Assembly: GCA_963971575.1 (NCBI GenBank)
Contig: OZ020611.1
Span: 4,414,882-4,478,881, forward strand
Length of the DNA: 64,000 nucleotides
Reading direction: 5' to 3'
Source of the DNA: Liopterus haemorrhoidalis
Lineage: Eukaryota; Arthropoda; Insecta; Coleoptera; Dytiscidae
Shown here: piece after piece, positions 43,086 through 53,340 of the stretch
Layout of the letters: every line of letters begins with the position of its first letter
Position numbering within the stretch: the first letter of the stretch is position 1
Notes under the pieces: model-generated
Told to the model about the DNA's origin: nothing
The model's database searches: none
Seen by the model: the letters and a program-made list of their open reading frames with translations, nothing else
Position numbers and translations under genes: made by a program

Positions 43086-44040
43086 GTAAGAATAATTATG
43101 AGTTTATCGTACTGCAAGGATCTATTCTTGGCCCTTTGCTATATCTTCTGTACGTAAATGACTTTCCTCTCTTTATAAATTCTAAATCTATTCTTTACGC
43201 AGATGATACTATCTTAAATGCAAAAATTCTAACCTAAATTCCCTTCGCTTAGAGAGTAAATCCGTGGTAGAACACGCCGCATCTTGGTTTCACAGGAATA
43301 AATTAACTTTAAATACTGGCAAAACCAAATCAATGATGATTTCCACCAAGAAACACGATTTTTCAAACCCCCCGTACGTCAAGTTTCTTGGTCTCTACAT
43401 CGACCCACAACTTCGCTGGGATCAGCACTGTGAATTCTTAAGCCGAAAACTGAGGTCTACAGTATTTTTAATTCGCAATTTGAAACAGAAGTTTGCCAAA
43501 AAGTCGTGCTAATGACCTACTTTTCGTTTTTTTCAGTCACACCTGAACTACGGCATTCTTGTCTGGGGACACTCACCAGCAGCCCATAGAATTTTCGCTC
43601 TTCAACGCAAAGTTGTTAGGGTCATAGCTGGTGCTCCTTTTAGAGCAGACTGTCGTGAGATCTTCATAAAATTAAAAATAATGATTTTACCTGCCTTATT
43701 TATCTACCAATGCCTAATGTTCATGCATAACTTATGTAACTTCCCCTCTTCCAACCACGGGCATGACACACGGCAAAAAAATAATATACGTAGTAATTTC
43801 CTTCGTCTTCAAAAATCAAGAAATAGCGCAAACTATTACGCCATTATTTTTCAATAAAATACCTGCGGAAATAAGATCCCTACCAATCAAGACATTTTCA
43901 AACAAACTTAAAGAATATTTATTGACAAATCCCATTTATGAAATTGATGACTTTAAAAATGTTCATTTTTAATTTATATTATTTTATTATGTTTTGTAAA
44001 CATATTTTATGTAATGCGGTCAATAAATGTATTATTATTA
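43086..44040 (+). pseudogene. LINE RT fragment to 3' tail
   Basis: It begins in the VLQGSILGPLLYLLYVNDFP block (L for P in PQGS) and keeps SILYADDTIL. It then shows AASWFHRNKLTLNTGKTKSM, PYVKFLGLYIDPQLRWDQHC, SRKLRSTVFLIRNLKQKFA, a stop, LVWGHSPAAHRIFALQRKVV and the C-terminus IPAEIRSLPIKTFSNKLKEY. The 3' end is GTCAATAAATGTATTATTATT. Several frameshifts. The LINE at 53.3 kb is its closest relative in the window (WGHSPAA-RIFALQRKVVR). Confidence 0.8.
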
Positions 44041-44845
44041 TTAAATTAGAGGCCATATTTCGTTGGACATTTAATAAAACCACCTAAAAATTTGCGCAAG
44101 GTCATCTATAATTTTCATCAACAATCAATTAAAAATTATTTTAGTCAAAACAGAGATGGTAGACCGTGAGCGATTTATAAAATCTGGTCACATGGCATGG
44201 AATGACTCATGTAAAACATTACCAAATAATTTTACGAAACATCGCCCTTCTGCAGTTCAATTTTATATTATATTTATACTTTCAAATATGAATCAAATTC
44301 TAATATTTTGAATAACAATAAAGTTAGTATTATCTTTATTAATTATATTAATTAAATATTGTATAACTTATTACATGTAGTCAAGCATGCAAATATTCAC
44401 TCTCACTAGAGATGATTTCACATAGACTGATTCTATAATCCATTCCCATTGGAACAATATCAAGTTTTCTAAAATGAACAATTGAAATAATTGTCGTTAA
44501 TTCATAGCATGGAAGTGTCATAATCCGGAAACGGTAGTTAAATCATAAACCGGATGTGAAACCTTGTACTGCAGCACCTTTTGTGTCTGAGAATCGAGAA
44601 GGCAGAGAACTTGAGCTAACAACTATGTACTCATAGTAGGTATAATCATGCCACTTGCAGCTAGAGTGCACTTGTTTCTAAATAAAATCACACTTACACT
44701 TTTCATTTAGGAATTCTTAGAATTGTTTTAAAAATGCTATTGTTAAATAACACGTTGTGGACATTTAACCCAGGATCTCTCGCCAAAAATTTCAGATAAA
44801 TACCTATATTAATGAAGTAGTCGAGACACGAGTTATTTTTAAAAC
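44041..44845. other. No gene recognised
   Basis: Unassigned AT-rich DNA. Confidence 0.45.
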
Positions 44846-46037
44846 TTTCGACGTGGATTAACCCAATAAGAGTGCATAGATGAACTTAATTCGACTTAAG
44901 GCGATGAAGCATTATCAAGAACTACTGTTTATCGATGGTTTTTCGACTTCAGTCGTGGCTGTAGTTCGCTTAAAGACGAATTTTGTGAAGGTTTTCCAAA
45001 TCGATTGTTGTTCCGGAAAACATTGATCCTGTGCGTGAACTGATACTGCAAGATTATCATAAGACTTATCGTAAGACTGAGGTATCCTTGGGCATTAGTG
45101 GGACCAACATTCATTCACTATTTCATGAAAAATTGGCCATGAAGATTTATTCGGTTTGGACCCCAAATAATTTAACAAACCAGTGGAAAAAGCCTCAATC
45201 AGAGTGGAAAAAGTGCTTCGAAAATAGGTTCAAACGCATGCAAAAGTGTATTGATCTTCATGAAAAATATATATATTTATAAAATATTTATTGCTTTGCA
45301 AAGTAGTACAATAAAACATTTTTTTTACAAATTAGAATGCATACATATATCAATAAATTTTCTATGTATTCTTAGAATTAAATATATAGTTTTCCCTATA
45401 CAGGCTTATATGTACATCATTGAACTGTCAAACAAATTTATTTAAGTTTGTATGTTTGTATTTTTGTATTTTTTATAACTTAAATTTTCTAAAGTATAAT
45501 CACCCAATTTGTTTATTAAACTATTACTATTTAGATTACACCTATCGAAGAATCGTTTGGTAAGATGTGTTATATAATCTTTAACATATATTATATTCAA
45601 TTCTTCGTGCATCTCAGATGCACGTTTCCATCTAGGGTATCCTCCAATTATTCTAAGACACTAATTCTGTAAGACCTGAAGGGTCTGTATGTTGGTCTTA
45701 CTAGTATTGCTCTATACCGGAGCAGCATAGGTAAAAATTGGCCTAATGCACATTTTATAAATAAGTGTCTTATTTTTTATACTAATTTTACTATGTTTCT
45801 TAAACATAGGATATAACTGAAACATAGCCTGCAATGTTTTATTACTGGAGTATTTAATGTGCTCTGTAAAATTTAATTTTTTGTCAATTTTGACACCTAG
45901 GTACTTAACGGAATCTGCCCAGTCAATTTCAGAATTGTTGATGCGTACACGCGGGATGTTTTGTGGTATTCGTTTCGTTATTAGAATGGCTACAGTTTCA
46001 TGGAGAATATTTTGTGAAACAATAAAGCCACTTTTGT
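44846..46037 (+). pseudogene. Mariner deletion derivative, split by a LINE
   Basis: Text starts within the FRRGLTQ-equivalent (ACTTTCGACGTGGATTAACC), then TTVYRWFFDFSRGCSSLKDE with frame changes, GTNIHSLFHEKLAMKIYS, and jumps to KPQSEWKKCFENRFKRMQKC. The catalytic domain is deleted at the same place as in the 32.0-kb copy. The last 40 bp of the element (GGAGAATATTTTGTGAAACA, then ATAAAGCCACTTTTGTTG) lie after the LINE at 45997-46037. Confidence 0.8.
45263..45996 (-). pseudogene. Jockey-like LINE 3' part inside mariner
   Basis: The minus strand reads NSEIDWADSVKYLGVKIDKK, LNFTEHIKYSSNKTLQAMFQ, LYPMF, NKTLIYKMCIRPIFTYAAPV and KTNIQTLQVLQN. A stop follows, then CLRIIGGYPRWKRASEMHEE, LNIIYVKDYITHL. 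This is the post-catalytic region of Jockey RT (WADSVKYLGV-LD, then RPI-TY--P-W). Duplicated TTCATG flanks it (45257-45262 and 45997-46002). It is 5'-truncated. Confidence 0.85.
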
Positions 46038-46104
46038 TGATAAATAATTGTTTTTGATCTCAAATCCCGAAATATAAAAGGCAACCCTGTATAATCATCA
46101 ATAT

Positions 46105-46280
46105 CAGTAGGGGCGTCAAACTCATTTGGTCCACAATTTTTTTTTTTTTTTAATAGAAAAGTGAGAAGAGAGTATATTTTACATTTTTAAATATAATTTT
46201 ATCCTAAACAAGATCAAGTTTTTTTAATTAACGCTTTAGGGGCCACAAAAAATTATGTTGCGGGCAGTATGCGTCTTACA
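46105..46280 (+). mobile_element. hAT end relic
   Basis: CAGTAGGGGCGTCAAACTCA then TTTGGTCCACA is a typical hAT terminus. GGGGCCACAAAAAATTATG and GCGGGC lie near 46250. The right terminus is lost. Confidence 0.5.
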
Positions 46281-46385
46281 GAAAACATCATAAGTGCCTC
46301 CCCTATGAGTTCTGGATACGCCAATGGTAGTTTTACAATTTGGATTCTACTTTATCATCCTACCAAATTACGTGAAACGAAATTA

Positions 46386-47319
46386 CCAGGTCTACAAGTA
46401 TGAAATGCGGATTTTTTTCAATCATGCCGCGAAAACAGGGTGTATAGTTCAAAGTTTCAACACATATGGCGTTCTGTTAAGTTATCAATAAGTGTCAAAT
46501 GCGTATAGGTTATAATTTGAAAAGTGATCATATAGTTTTGTTTTACTGTGTTAAAAATGTCAAATTTTGTGCCAAATAAAGAGCATTCGCGGACAGTAAC
46601 ACTGTTTTGTTTTCATTTGAAAAAAACTGCTGTTGAATCATACCGACTTCTTCGAGAAGCTTATGGTGAATATGCTCCATCGCAAGATACGTGTGAACGA
46701 TGGTTTCGGCGTTTCAAAAGTGGTGACTTTGATCTTACAGACAAAGAACATGGAAAACCTCCAAAAAATATGAAGATACAAAATTGGAAACATTGCTACA
46801 GGAAGACGATAGTCAATCACAAAAACAACTAGCAGAGCAGTTAGGCGTTAGTCAACTAGCTGTTTCCAATCGCCTACGAGAGATGGGTAAGATCCAGAAA
46901 TTCGGCAGAATACGGAAGAAGACAGCACAAGATAATCTTTCTTCACGATAACGTTCCATCACATAAGGCAAAAGTAGTTTGCAACACATTGGAGGCACTC
47001 AAGTGGGAAGTGCTACCCCATGCCGCTTACTCATCAGACTTGGCCCCTTCAGATTACCACTTGTTCGCATCGATGGGTCACGCACTTGCCGAGCAACACT
47101 TTTGTTCATATGAAAATGTGAAAGAATGGCTAGATGAATGGTTTGCGGGGAAAGGGGAAGAGTTCTACTGGCGAGGTATTCACAAATTGCCTGAAAGATG
47201 GGGAAAATGTATAACTTCTAATGGAGCATACTTTGAATAAATAAACTTTTACTGTTCTTTTGAGTTTAATGTGTTACATTAAAAAAAAAAAAATCCGCAT
47301 TTCATTCTTGTAGACCTGG
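46386..47319 (+). mobile_element. Mauritiana-type mariner, internally deleted
   Basis: TIRs CCAGGTCTACAAGTATGAAA with TA at 46384-46385 and 47320-47321 give 934 bp. The ends resemble those of Mos1. The coding part begins at 46557 (SNFVPNKEHSRTVTLFCFHL, RLLREAYGEYAPSQDTCERW, RFKSGDFDLTDKEHGKPP). It shifts frame at about 46770, then jumps at about 46908 from KIQKFGR directly to RKKTAQ, losing the first catalytic Asp and the core. It resumes with the C-terminal part through ASMGHALAEQHFCSYENVKE to GAYFE at 47240. Confidence 0.9.
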
Positions 47320-47321
47320 TA

Positions 47322-48499
47322 CATTGTAGTACCTGCTTGTTGTCTGTTATCTGCTTGTTATCTTTCTATAGGTTTATTGTGTCATTCTGTCTGTTTGTTA
47401 TATCGTCTGATTTCTTCGGTTTGCTGGTTTGTCAGTTTGTCGATCTATGATCAATCCGTCTCCTAGTGTGATCCACATCTGTCAAACATTCAGTCTAACA
47501 ACCTGTCAGCTAGTCGGTTAATATGGCTGTTGGTCTGTCAGTCTATTGATATTTGTTACACTCTCAGTCTACCACTTTCTTACCGTTTCTCTTTGTATTG
47601 GCCTGCCAGTTTTATAATCTTCTGATTTGTCAGTATGGTCCTTGTTGATATGACAAAACATATAAAAAAATTAATGTCAAATACATAAAATCGTCCATAA
47701 ACCCCAATTTTCACTTTATATTAATATATCCGCTTTATATTAACAACAGAATGCTACTAATATCGATGGTGTCAATATTAAGAACTAATAAAGTCTTCAG
47801 AATCAAGTAAACTTTTGATATAACTCATACGATGAAAGTAAAATTGAACAATTTATTTTCCGAATGTAATAAAATAAACCACTTATAATTTTTATTGGTA
47901 ATTCCAAATATTGGACTACAGATCACTTTGAAGTTTCTTCCTTTCGAAATCGAGACATCAAAGGAGATTTCAAAATAAATTTTGCAGTTACGTAATCATG
48001 TCATATTGATGTTTGTCAAGGGAAAAATAACATTGATAAATAAGAGTAACAGCGTACAGTACCTTCACTGATTTTGAAATATTCGAAAGAGTGAACTGAA
48101 CTGTTGATTACGATACGGTCGTAAATGGTTAAATATGGTTGTAATTGTTGCTCTAATACATATTTCAAGTGGTTTGATGTTTATGTTTAGTGTTATTGTT
48201 GACTGTTTACTTCGAGGAATCTGCAAAACCTACATTGTTTACTTTTTACTGCTTTAGATTAATACATTTGCTTTCAAATTTCATTTACGTAACATAAATT
48301 CCACCTTTTTATACAAATCCAATCACAATATTTTATCAAGTATGTTGTAATTGTCATAAAACAAATTGAACTACAACAAGAATTAAAATTATCTCTATAA
48401 TCACCATTATCGTAAGTCTTCAACCTATTTTATGGGAGTTCTTCCCCCATAAAATTTTGGCCGTGTCTTAAGATGGGCGAGGCAGAATCTAAAATTGAT
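47322..48499. other. No gene; decayed GTCY-like tract at 47335-47640
   Basis: TCTGTC/GTCAGT words recur irregularly over 300 bp, suggesting an old microsatellite. The rest is unassigned. Confidence 0.4.
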
Positions 48500-48717
48500 C
48501 AAGGTGGCTGAACATCACCTGGGAATCACCGTATGTAGCGACCTTACTTGGTCTAAACATGTAGTTGAGGTGGTAAGGAAAGCTAATCCAGTAAAATAAA
48601 TCATCAGGAAGAGTTTAAATGTAACACTTGCACTTCTAATCAAATTATTTACCAAATAAGCGCGACCATTACTTGAATTCGGTGATCCAATATGATCTCC
48701 TAACCTTCTCAATGATA
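48500..48717 (+). pseudogene. LINE RT fragment ending at piggyBac insertion
   Basis: It reads HHLGITVCSDLTWSKHVVEV, VRKANPVK, a stop, IIRKSLNVTLALLIKLFTK and PLLEFGDPI. This is the post-catalytic LG-T-S-DL-WS-H block of CR1/Jockey RT. It ends at TTAA 48718-48721. Confidence 0.6.
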
Positions 48718-48721
48718 TTAA

Positions 48722-49691
48722 CCCATTAGATGCTAGCGTTCCATATAAGGAACGCAAAACACGACATAGTAAAATGTTTACTAAATGACGTTACTATTTC
48801 AAACTCCCCGATAAGGCAAACTTTTCAGGTCGTATAATATACGAATGATGCGCAAGGACTGTTTGTTTGTCGAGTAATCGCCTAACAGCCTCTCTGAGAT
48901 AGTTTGATTCTTTGCTTGCCTTGTGAACATATAAATATGGTGAGTAGAAATGGGTAAGTACTAATTTTATTAATTTTTACAACATTTAGACCGGATCCAA
49001 ATTTTGATTAAGTAACTTTTAGTAGACTTAATAATGTCTGTACTGTTAAAATAAAATTATAATATATTTATTTGCCTAATTTATACACTTTATTTTGGCG
49101 TTCCATATATGGAACGCTAGTCCTTTAGCCTACATTTTTTAACTCTGTATTTTTATTTTTGTTTCTTAGATTAACGGTGCAGCAAATTTCTGATATGTTT
49201 GAAAGTGAAGGGTTTTGGGAGAATTTTGATGTCAATGATATATCTGGAAAAAAACTGCAGGCAAATGCAGAAGTAGTAATGGATAGTGGCAGACGAGTTG
49301 GAAAGATGATGTGACACTTGCGTCACTTATAAACAAAAGGGATGAAATATTTGAATGGTTTGGACAAACAGACTTTACTACAGACCAAATGGATGCCAAC
49401 ATCAATGCATATAGAACTGGGGTAAAAGGTAAGCAATGGTGGTGGCCCATTTTCACCTGGCTTCTAGATGCTGCCATTCAAAATCATGCATTATTTACAA
49501 AATACATAATTCAGAAACAACACAATTGGATTTTAGAGGGAAAATTGCAAAAACTTATTTTAAAAAAATTCATAATTTACCAAAATCATCTGGTACACCC
49601 GGTTATTTATCTACGGTATTCTCCGGGATTCTACGATATCTCCAGATATTCGCCTTGATGGTAAAGATCATTTGGTGGAATACATACTAAT
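48722..49691 (+). mobile_element. piggyBac-like element, left end and internal-deleted gene
   Basis: TTAA precedes CCCATTAGATGCTAGCGTTC. Two subterminal palindromes share one core: GCGTTCCATATAAGGAACGC at 48735-48754 (one mismatch) and the perfect GCGTTCCATATATGGAACGC at about 49099-49118. A coding remnant follows. The right TIR is not recognised; the SINE begins at 49692. Confidence 0.7.
49174..49660 (+). pseudogene. piggyBac transposase, N- and C-terminal pieces
   Basis: An N-terminal-like stretch (LTVQQISDMFESEGFWENFD) is followed, after frame changes, by SGRRVGK, MTLASLINKRDEIFEW and the diagnostic MDANINAYRTGVKGKQWWWP, IFTWLLDAAIQNHALF. The last matches the piggyBac/PGBD C-terminal motif (MD-NI--YR---RGKKWWWPLF---LD-AV-NA). 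Most of the catalytic domain is absent. Known enzymes of this family excise cleanly at TTAA. Confidence 0.75.
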
Positions 49692-49875
49692 AACAAATGC
49701 CGACGATGCTCCGGACAAAATCACAAAGGCAATTTAATGGCCTTTGCTTCTGTGGCAATTAGCCAGGACAAATTTTATTTGAGAAAATTTCCATGCCTAA
49801 ACGGGGTTCGAACCCGAGACCTCCGCAACGCAGAGCACATGTGTTACCACTACGCTACGACGGTCGGCATTTGTT
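49692..49875 (-). mobile_element. tRNA-derived SINE-like unit with 13-bp TIRs
   Basis: AACAAATGCCGAC at the left and its inverse at the right bound 184 bp. The minus strand holds a strong A box (TAGCGTAGTGG) and B box (GGTTCGAACCCC), about 45 nt from start to start. A non-tRNA tail follows. SINEs normally lack TIRs, so the paired ends are odd. Confidence 0.7.
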
Positions 49876-49976
49876 GTTTTGTTGATTTTAATACAAAATA
49901 AACTTGATTGTATAATTTTAACTTTCTAAATAAATATTTGTATCCATCACTTTTGTTTTATTTAATTGTAGTTCAT

Positions 49977-51017
49977 ACTGAATCATACCGACTGCTTCGA
50001 GAAGCTTATGGTGAATATGCTCCATCGCAAGATACGTGTGAACGATGGTTTCGGCGTTTCAGAAGTTGTGACTTTGATCTTACAGACAAAGAACATGGAA
50101 AACCTCCAAAAAAATATGAAGATACAAAATTGGAAACATTGTTACAGGAAGACGATAGTCAATCACAAAAACAACTAGCAGAGCAGTTAGGCATTAGTCA
50201 ACAAGCTGTTTCCAATCGCCTACGAGATATGGGTAAGATCCAGAAAGTCGGCAGATGGGTTCTACATGCATTGAATGAGAGGCAGATGGAAAAACGCAAA
50301 AGCACTTGTGAAATTTTGCTTGCACGATACGAAAAGAAAGTCTTTTTTGCATCGTATCATTACTGGCGATGAAAAATGGATTTATTTTGAAAATCCCAAA
50401 CGCAAAAAATCATGGGTGAACCCAGGCTCACCATCCACATCAACTGCAAGACCGAATCGCTTTGGCAAAAAGATAATGCTCTGTACTTGGTGGGACCAAA
50501 AGGGTGTGGTCTATTATCAATTGTTAAAACCTTGGGAAATAGTTAATACCCAACGCTACCAACAACAACTGATTGAATTGAACCATTCGCTGCTCATAAA
50601 ACGACCAGAATACGAAAGAAGACAGCACAAGGTAATCTTTCTTCACGATAACGCTCCATCACATAAGGCAAAAGCAGTTTGCAACACATTGGAGGCACTC
50701 AAGTGGGAAGTGCTACTTCATGCCGCTTACTCACCAGACTTGGCCCCTTCAGATTACCACTTGTTCGCATCGATGGGTCACGCACTTGCCGAGCAGCACT
50801 TTTGTTCATATGAAAATGTGAAAGAATGGCTAGATGAATGGTTTGCGGGGAAAGGGGAAGAGTTCTACTGGCGAGCTATTCACAAATTGCCTGAAAGATG
50901 GGAAAAATGTATAACTTCTAATGGAGCATACTTTGAATAAATAAACTTTTACTGTTCTTTTGAGTTTAATGTGTTTAATTTTTTAAAAAAATCCGCATTT
51001 CATACTTGTAGACCTGG
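49977..51017 (+). pseudogene. Mauritiana-type mariner transposase, 5'-truncated
   Basis: From ESYRLLREAYGEYAPSQDTC the frame runs to 50372, with the HTH linker, QLGISQQAVSNRLRDMGKIQ and WVLHALNERQMEKRK. After a +1 shift near 50340 the gene resumes with the first catalytic Asp in RIITGDEKWIYFENPKRKKS, then IMLCTWWDQKGVVYYQLLKP, the second in VIFLHDNAPSHKAKAVCNTL, and the third in AAYSPDLAPSDYHLFASMGH (34 residues between, DD34D). C-terminus ITSNGAYFE at 50940. The right TIR ends at 51017 before TA. Only the frameshift and loss of about 30 N-terminal residues disable it. Confidence 0.9.
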
Positions 51018-51189
51018 TACATGAACACACAAGCCTCTGGCTTTGTTCAGTATAAAAATAAAGTAATAAATAATAATAATAGAAATGATAGTTTGACAAA
51101 CTGACTAACAGAATGAGAGACATAGACTGAATAATAATCTGCAGTACGATGTAGATAGACCGATAGACAGACCAAACCACCACAAAACA

Positions 51190-51960
51190 ATAAATCGATA
51201 CTTAGATTCGTAAACATAGGAATAGAACAAGGAACTATACTTGGACCGTTCCTTTTCATATCGTATATAAATGATTTGCCTGAAAATATGGCGGCCACAA
51301 CAATACGGTTGGCCGATGATTCATCTTTCCTCGACACTGGTGTTGACTGTGAGGATGGCCAGCAGGCAGCCAGTACTATACAAGAGCAAGATTTACAGTG
51401 GTTCTCCAGTAATGGCCTCAGTCTAAATCGTAACAAGACCAAAACAGTCATTTTCAGTATGAATAGACAACTTAGCAATAATGCACTCCAGGATACCACT
51501 GTGAAGTTTCTTGGGTTCCAGCTGGATGCTAAGCTTAGCTGGGCAGACCACATTGGATACATTACTAATAAATTAATCCTCATAGTATACATGATCAAAA
51601 ACTTAAAATATAATGTGTCCGATGAGATCGTTAGAATGGTTTACTTCTCCCACTTCCAATCAATAATTAATTATGGAATTATGACTAATATTTTGACCAT
51701 AAAACCATTACTTCAATAGACCAACAGACCTAAAACTCTATATCAAAAAATGTTTCGACTTCATAGCTTTGCAAAACAGCCACTTTATATGAGAAAGTCG
51801 AAATGCTCAGCAATCTTCACATTAAATACTATAAAACCTAATCTGATATCTCAAATTCCCAGACAAAAGTTTAATAAAACTTTCCTACTAAAAACTCCCA
51901 CCATTATTCTATCAGATACCTTACGAAATTTTATAAAATAAATTTCACAATGAAATAATA
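51190..51960 (+). pseudogene. LINE RT fragment of a distinct lineage
   Basis: It begins at IEQGTILGPFLFISYINDLP and keeps TTIRLADDSSFLDTG (LADD instead of F/YADD). It continues STIQEQDLQWFSSNGLSLNR, NKTKTVIFS and TVKFLGFQLDAKLSWADHIG to about 51719. A stop-separated C-terminal frame (RLHSFAKQPLYMRKSKC) ends at 51941. It differs in thumb sequence from the WGHSP-type LINEs nearby, so it is another lineage. Confidence 0.7.
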
Positions 51961-52378
51961 AATTCAGTATCCGTTGCAAGTCCCATCCCAGTTTCGTAAG
52001 ATCGAGTTCTCAATTGTAACACCTTACATCATCTGCGAATTTAATTAAAATAACGAGAAGTCTCGTGCGAACGCTTCTCCACAATATACGTTAGAAAGCA
52101 GAGGAAACATTAAACATTATAACGCATGTATAAGTGATCAGTTTAAAATGAATTTGTTTCAAAGAATCTTGTTTCGAAATAGAAATTGTAATAATAGTCT
52201 TTTACTGTTATTATTTCATAACAAATAAACGCTGCAGTATATTATAATAATTATATAATTGACATAATTAACATCTTTAACATATCATGTCTTCTCCAGC
52301 CGAGAAGATAATATGGTAATAGTGAATGTCAGATATTAAGCGAATCTCTGTGAAGACCGCATACTTAAATTTGTTCAG
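51961..52378. other. No gene recognised
   Basis: Unassigned AT-rich DNA. Confidence 0.4.
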
Positions 52379-52379
52379 A

Positions 52380-52491
52380 AATACTAATGTAGTGGCAAAT
52401 ACCAGTGTAGTGGAAAATACCAATGTAGTGGCAAATACCAATGTAGTGGCAAATACCAATGCAGTGGCAAATACCAATGTAGTGGCAAATA
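52380..52491. repeat. 18-bp minisatellite, about six units
   Basis: Units of AATGTAGTGGCAAATACC with one or two changes each. The period is a multiple of three, so open frames run through on both strands (NTNVVA repeats), but no flanking coding evidence exists. Confidence 0.95.
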
Positions 52492-52559
52492 AATTTTTGA
52501 ATAACCGCCTCAGTTTATATTTTTTTTCAATCAAAGACGTCTCGGAAATTATTACATAA

Positions 52560-53224
52560 AATAAATATCTTTAGCTGTGTTTTTTTGTCAAATAATTTAA
52601 ATTATAGGTTGAAAATATTTTTTCTTTAGAATTTCATTTGTTAGAAAACAGTTTATTGAAATAGCGTCTAAAAGATTGCTTCAATTCAATGTTTTTTTTG
52701 CGCAGTCTATTGTCTTAGGGCTATTACTTTTCAGCAGTTTAATGGTCCGCCAGATCAATATAACTTGAAATATATTGCATTTACGTGAATAAGTTTTTTA
52801 TGTATATCTATTGTAATTTTATAGCTAAGTGTCGTAATAAAAAACTCTAAATGGCACGATTATGGCACTGAATGGTTAATTCAGACAATCCCTCAATAAA
52901 AAAATTCTTTGTTTCAACACGAATTTCGTCTGGAATAAAAATTATTTCAAAAGTCTTACTTTAGAAAGAAATATCCAATTATTTTTATTATAAAATATAC
53001 AATTTGAGTTTAACGTTTACATATTTAACAAAGTTTAGGATTTCTAGTCTTAAGAGCAGGGTCATAGGTCTCACAAGTTTCTCATACAAAACTAACAATC
53101 TGAAATAACTATGGTCGGCACGAATTTATTTGGCCTTTCGATCGATTGAGAATCGATAAACAAACATTTTCACACAATTTTATGTAATTTATCAATAACG
53201 CATTTGAACTATTCGTACTAACTT
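52560..53224. other. No gene recognised
   Basis: Unassigned AT-rich DNA. Confidence 0.45.
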
Positions 53225-53225
53225 A

Positions 53226-53256
<31 letters not shown>
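53226..53256 (-). repeat. (TTA)n tail of LINE
   Basis: About ten trinucleotide units end the minus-strand LINE. Related LINEs at 32.0 and 44.0 kb also end in ATT units. Confidence 0.85.
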
Positions 53257-53258
<2 letters not shown>

Positions 53259-53340
53259 TTTATTGACTAAGATACTATACAGAGTAGGTATTGTTTTTAG
53301 TCAGTCAAAATACATAAAATACAAAATACAAATCTCACCA

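Noticed and set aside
52380..52491. CRISPR-like array
   Set aside because: Contiguous 18-bp units without unique spacers in a eukaryotic window; it is a minisatellite.
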